This document shows positions 60,497 to 64,000 of a stretch of DNA of 64,000 nucleotides, piece after piece. The DNA lies in the NCBI GenBank assembly GCA_030603495.1, contig JAUVXR010000007.1, forward strand, positions 1-64,000, in the 5' to 3' direction. A program made the translations under genes and the position numbers. Position 1 is the stretch's first letter, and the number at the start of each line of letters is the position of its first letter. Source of the stretch: a bacterium (GTDB taxonomy: Bacteria; Armatimonadota; Zipacnadia; Zipacnadales; Zipacnadaceae). Under the pieces are notes generated by a model that did no database searches, was not told the DNA's origin, and saw only the letters and a list, made by a program, of their open reading frames with translations.

Positions 60497-62428
60497 ATGA
60501 AGGAACCCAGCAGGCGTTCAGTTGATTCAGCTGCTCAACAGATGATTGCCCGGGCTGCGGAGGACCAAGTGGATCTGGTTTGGGACCGGTACGAGGCGAT
60601 GCAGCCGCAGTGCGGTTTCGGCCAATTGGGGATATGCTGCCGCATCTGCCATATGGGTCCATGTCGGGTTGATCCGTTCGGTGATGGCCCCCAGGAGGGT
60701 GTCTGCGGGGCGGACGCCAATGCTATCGCCGCTCGTAACCTGGTGCGGATGATTGCCGCCGGAGCCGCCGCTCATTCCGACCACGGCCGGGATGTCGCCC
60801 TGGCACTGCTGGAGGCCGCGCGTAACCCCGATAGCGGTTACAAAATCCGGGATCCACAGAAGCTGGCGGTGATCGCCCAGGAATACGGACTGGACACGGA
60901 GGGCAAATCGGTGCCCGAAATCGCCGAGGCAGTGGCACAACAAGCGCTGGCCGAGTTTGGGCAGCAGGAGGGCGAGTTGAAGTTCGCACTTCGTGCCCCC
61001 GCGTCTCGGGTCAAGGTGTGGCGTGAGCGGGGGCTCATGCCCCGGGGGATAGACCGCGAAATTGTGGAGTTGATGCATCAGACTGCCATGGGTGTGGATG
61101 CTGACTACAGAAACATAATCAAGCAGGGCATGCGTGCAGCGCTGGCCGATGGTTGGGGCGGCTCGATGATTGCCACTGACTTGCAGGACGTTTTGTTCGG
61201 CTCGCCGCAGCCGATCCGTGCCAAGACCAACCTGGGCGTGTTGAAAGAGGATCATGTCAACATCGTGGTTCACGGTCATGAACCTGTCCTATCCGAGATG
61301 ATAGTCGAGGCGGCGCGGGATTCTGAGCTGCTTGCGCGCGCCCGAGAGCTGGGTGCAGATGGCATAAACCTGGCGGGCCAGTGTTGCACGGGCAACGAGC
61401 TGCTTATGCGCAAGGGCATTCCTTCCGCCGGGACTTTCCTGCATCAGGAGCTGGCCATAATGACCGGTGCAGTTGATGCCATGGTGGTGGATGTCCAGTG
61501 TGTTATGCCACGGCTTGCCGAGCTGACCCAGCGGTTTCACACGCAACTGTTGACCACTTCACGCAAGGCCAAGATTCCCCATGTGCAGCACCTGGAATTC
61601 CGGGAGGGTCAGGCGCTGACGACTGCGAAGGAAATCGTGTCAGTGGGCGTCGAGAACTTTGCCAACCGCAACGGTCAACGCGTCCAAATCCCGGCGGAAC
61701 AGATGGACCTGATCGCCGGCTTCACGGCAGAATATGTCAATACGCTGCTCGGTGGCCGCTTCCGGCCGTCTTATCGCCCGCTGAACGATGCGATTATGAC
61801 GGGGCGGATACGAGGAGTTGCCGGGGTAGTCGGCTGCGAGAATCCGCAGGTCCCGCAGGGCTCTGGCCACATCGCCATGAGCAAAGAACTTATCAAGAAT
61901 GATGTGCTGGTCGTCGTCACCGGCTGCTCGGCCCTGGCTGATGCCCGAGCGGGACTACTGTGCCCCGAGGCAGCGCTGGAATGGGCGGGCGAGGGTCTCA
62001 AGGAGGTCTGTGAAGCTATCGGGATGCCACCGGTCTTGCACGTTGGCTCCTGCGTGGATAACAGTCGCATTTTGATTGCCTGCACCAACATGGTGACGGA
62101 GGGCGGGCTGGGCGAGGACATAAGTGACTTGCCCGTGGCCGGCGCGGCGCCGGAGTGGATGTCAGAGAAGGCGATCACTATCGGATACTATGTGGTAGCA
62201 TCGGGCATCTACACGGTTTTTGGAACGCCACACAATGTGCTTGGGGCACCAGATTTGCACAAGCTGGTGGTGGACGAGCTTGAAGAGATGGTCGGGGCCC
62301 GCTTTGACTTCGAGCCCGACCCAATCAAGGCAGCGCACATGATGATTGCTCACATGGACAAAAAACGCGCTGCGCTGGGTCTGGACGAGATGATGTACGA
62401 GCAGGCAGCGCCGGTGGCCACCAGCTAG
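60497..62428 (+). CDS. cooS: carbon monoxide dehydrogenase catalytic subunit (Ni-CODH)
   Basis: A 643-residue homodimeric Ni-Fe CODH that interconverts CO and CO2 and, with acetyl-CoA synthase, serves the Wood-Ljungdahl pathway (acsA). The B/D-cluster region CGFGQLGICCRICHMGPCRV starts at Cys39. C-cluster ligands are present in order: VHGHEPVLSE, GQCCTGNELLMR, VDVQCVMPRL, VVGCENPQVPQ, VTGCSALADARAG and HVGSCVDNSRI. The proton-path His are in AHSDHGRD and the active-site Lys in SEKAITIGYYVVASGIYTV. The start at 60497 is chosen for AGAAGGA ten bases upstream; an ATG at 60470 lacks one. All catalytic residues are kept, so it should be active. Confidence 0.95.
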   Translation: MKEPSRRSVDSAAQQMIARAAEDQVDLVWDRYEAMQPQCGFGQLGICCRICHMGPCRVDPFGDGPQEGVCGADANAIAARNLVRMIAAGAAAHSDHGRDVALALLEAARNPDSGYKIRDPQKLAVIAQEYGLDTEGKSVPEIAEAVAQQALAEFGQQEGELKFALRAPASRVKVWRERGLMPRGIDREIVELMHQTAMGVDADYRNIIKQGMRAALADGWGGSMIATDLQDVLFGSPQPIRAKTNLGVLKEDHVNIVVHGHEPVLSEMIVEAARDSELLARARELGADGINLAGQCCTGNELLMRKGIPSAGTFLHQELAIMTGAVDAMVVDVQCVMPRLAELTQRFHTQLLTTSRKAKIPHVQHLEFREGQALTTAKEIVSVGVENFANRNGQRVQIPAEQMDLIAGFTAEYVNTLLGGRFRPSYRPLNDAIMTGRIRGVAGVVGCENPQVPQGSGHIAMSKELIKNDVLVVVTGCSALADARAGLLCPEAALEWAGEGLKEVCEAIGMPPVLHVGSCVDNSRILIACTNMVTEGGLGEDISDLPVAGAAPEWMSEKAITIGYYVVASGIYTVFGTPHNVLGAPDLHKLVVDELEEMVGARFDFEPDPIKAAHMMIAHMDKKRAALGLDEMMYEQAAPVATS

Positions 62429-62477
62429 TCTCGAGCGAGCTTCTAATTAGTCCTCCCAGGCAAAAAGAGGCAAGGCA

Positions 62478-63227
62478 ATGCCGCGAGTCATCATCGTAGA
62501 TGTCGAAAAATGTGTGGGCTGTCACAGTTGTGAGGTGGCTTGTGCTATAGCCCATTCGACAGCAAAGACGCTGGTCGAGGCGATGCAAGAGCAGCCACCG
62601 CCCCAGCCGAGTGTCGCGGTGGTGGCGGTTGGCGAGGCAGCGGTGCCGCTACAGTGTCGCCACTGCGAAGATGCGCCGTGCGTGCAGGTATGCCCAAGAG
62701 ATGCCTTGCAGCGCCCGGACCCTGAGGGGCCCGTACTAGTGGACCACGAGCTGTGCACGGGTTGCCAGGCGTGCGTCATTGTCTGTCCGTTCGGCATGAT
62801 TACAATGAGTAGTGACGGTAAGTCGGTAATCAAGTGCGATCTGTGCATCGAGCGGCTGGGTCGAGGTGAGCAGCCGGCATGTGTGGAGGCGTGCCCGACA
62901 GGGTCTCTACAATTGCTGGACACTGCCGACCCAGCGGCCCAGGAGCAGCGCCAAGCCGTCGAGGTCATTATGACAGCACCGGTGCAACAAGACACGCCGG
63001 GGGCTGGCGACCTGTCGGCAGGCGATACGGGGGGCGCAGACGGCCAGTGCAAGTTCTGTGGGGAGCTCGTCGCCCGCCCGGCGCGGATCAAGCGCCTGGC
63101 CGACGACCTGGGAATTGATGCTCAGGAGCTTTGCATCTGTCAGAAGTGCCGGCGAGCGAGATATTCCCAGCTTTTGTGCAAGTCAGAAGCCATGGGCAAT
63201 CCTGCCGACGGGCGGGGCGAGGCTTGA
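62478..63227 (+). CDS. CooF-like multi-cluster ferredoxin with extra C-terminal zinc ribbon
   Basis: A 249-residue electron carrier. Four [4Fe-4S] motifs are spread over residues 12-139: CVGCHSCEVAC, CRHCEDAPCVQVCP, CTGCQACVIVCP, and CDLCIERL...CVEACP. This is the CooF/HycB/DmsB layout. After a linker, residues 191-224 add CKFCGELVA and CICQKCRR, a zinc-ribbon-like or further metal site that ordinary CooF lacks. Position between cooS and acsB implies that it takes or gives electrons at CODH, perhaps to the NuoABCDHI-type complex. Confidence 0.88.
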   Translation: MPRVIIVDVEKCVGCHSCEVACAIAHSTAKTLVEAMQEQPPPQPSVAVVAVGEAAVPLQCRHCEDAPCVQVCPRDALQRPDPEGPVLVDHELCTGCQACVIVCPFGMITMSSDGKSVIKCDLCIERLGRGEQPACVEACPTGSLQLLDTADPAAQEQRQAVEVIMTAPVQQDTPGAGDLSAGDTGGADGQCKFCGELVARPARIKRLADDLGIDAQELCICQKCRRARYSQLLCKSEAMGNPADGRGEA

Positions 63228-63307
63228 CTGGCAGCAGATGCGCGAGAGGGACTAATGCAGTTGATATCGGACACGAGCGTATGCGCTCTTGAGGAGGTCC
63301 GCCCGAG

Positions 63308-64000
63308 ATGTCCAAGCTGGTAGCAGCAGCCGCAGTACGAGGATCGCATGACGTAGTGAGCCGAGTTGATAAGCGGCTTACGCAGGCTCTGGAGAAGTTC
63401 GGTGAAGACCAGGAGGTCGGCTTCCCGGGAACTGCCTTTTACCTGCCGATGGCTTATGCGTTGCTCGGCGCCGAGGTGGAAACGCTCGGCGGGATACGCG
63501 AGGTGCTGGAGGAAACCAAGACCTTCCTGCATGAAGAGCCTACCGAGAAGCTCTGGCTGCCCTATTTGAGCAGTGCGCTAGACTCGGGGATCGCGACTCT
63601 GCTGGGGGAGGAGATGCTGGCCGCGCTGCGCTACTTGTACGGCGAGGAGCCCCGCGAGGGCTGGCACGGCTTCATCTCCGACACGATACTGCGTAGCCTG
63701 GGGATTCAGTTGGTAGACGGCCGCCTGCCCGGCTTCGCGGCGATAGTCGGCGCTGCCCCTGACGTCGAAACGGCCGAATACATCATCCGGGAGCTGCAAA
63801 AGCGCAGCATTCTCACCTTCCTGATTGGCAACCACGAAGGCCAGACCATGCGCGACCAGCTCATCGAGGCGAACGTCCTGCCCGATGACATCATTGAGAA
63901 TCCGGCCAGTGGCTGGGATATATACATTGTGCCCCTGGGCCCGGATACCGAATCCATAATCTATGCCCTCAATTGGGCGATGCGCGGCGCGCTGACCTTT
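63308..64000 (+). CDS. acsB: acetyl-CoA synthase (CODH/ACS beta subunit), 5' part
   Basis: The first 231 residues of acetyl-CoA synthase, cut by the window end. The beginning (AAVRGSHDVVSRVDKRLTQA), the PGTAFYLPMAYALLG motif, and GFISDTILRSLGIQLVDGRLPGFAAIVGAAP are those of the bacterial AcsB N-terminal domain, which docks to CODH and continues the CO channel. The Ni-Ni A-cluster ligands lie in the C-terminal part, beyond the window. GAGGAGGT lies about nine bases upstream of the ATG. Confidence 0.93.
   Translation, partial: MSKLVAAAAVRGSHDVVSRVDKRLTQALEKFGEDQEVGFPGTAFYLPMAYALLGAEVETLGGIREVLEETKTFLHEEPTEKLWLPYLSSALDSGIATLLGEEMLAALRYLYGEEPREGWHGFISDTILRSLGIQLVDGRLPGFAAIVGAAPDVETAEYIIRELQKRSILTFLIGNHEGQTMRDQLIEANVLPDDIIENPASGWDIYIVPLGPDTESIIYALNWAMRGALTF

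Overview
This is a bacterial chromosome segment of fairly high GC content, densely packed with protein genes and with no rRNA or tRNA gene that I could find. The lineage cannot be fixed from one window. An uncultivated anaerobe is suggested by a Ni carbon monoxide dehydrogenase, the start of an acetyl-CoA synthase gene, an NfnAB-like ferredoxin/NAD(P) oxidoreductase and a complex I without its NADH-input subunits. The mix of AMIN/phosphodiester-glycosidase, UroD-like, Gfo/Idh/MocA, DegT and sugar-epimerase genes, plus many small palindromic repeats, resembles genomes of Armatimonadota, Planctomycetota or Hydrogenedentota. That placement is inference only.

Layout. 1-5.7 kb: 3' end of rpoN, then leuC and leuD split by an unknown membrane-anchored protein, a small secreted protein behind a sigmaE-type promoter, and a coiled-coil protein. 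5.7-11.7 kb (minus strand): tyrS, a proline-rich secreted protein, and an operon of pyk, DUF366, queE and a 2-hydroxyacyl-CoA-dehydratase-like gene. 11.7-17.1 kb (plus): a DnaA-domain-I-like protein, a phosphodiester glycosidase and a glycosidase-like lipoprotein. 17-29 kb (mostly minus): zinc-ribbon membrane protein, family-10-like glycosyl hydrolase, ABC exporter, receiver-only response regulator, then a carbohydrate cluster (xylulokinase, cyclophilin-like, DUF1015, two sugar epimerases of which one is frameshifted, glycerate kinase, iolB, and a divergent lyxose isomerase). 30-39 kb: PBP1A and PBP2, an ECF sigma/anti-sigma/15-residue-repeat operon, FmdB-like protein, a CIRCE-controlled zinc-ribbon coiled-coil gene and a peptidoglycan amidase. 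39-47 kb: NfnAB-like pair, glycosyltransferase, Gfo/Idh oxidoreductase, DegT aminotransferase, a stretch of decayed genes with an IS1380 remnant, and a UroD-like methyltransferase. 47.3-59.1 kb: nuoABCDHIJKLMN and a polyprenyl diphosphate synthase. 59.3-64 kb: metV, a leader/ncRNA region, cooS/acsA, a CooF-like ferredoxin and the start of acsB.

How it fits together. The last 5 kb is a Wood-Ljungdahl (CODH/ACS) locus. Complex I lacking NuoE, NuoF and NuoG could take electrons from ferredoxin reduced by CODH, and NfnAB could balance ferredoxin, NADH and NADPH. The polyprenyl synthase probably makes the quinone tail.

Most notable non-coding signals: a perfect-consensus promoter followed about 130 bp later by an intrinsic terminator upstream of cooS; a CIRCE (HrcA) operator in front of a CT398-like gene; a sigmaE-like promoter; and a dispersed palindromic repeat at about eight loci, several inside the nuo operon and sometimes supplying the stop codon of the preceding gene. 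Several gene remnants (ADP-ribosylglycohydrolase, acyltransferase, IS1380 transposase, GntR regulator) and two single-base frameshifts mark sites of decay, or possible sequence errors.
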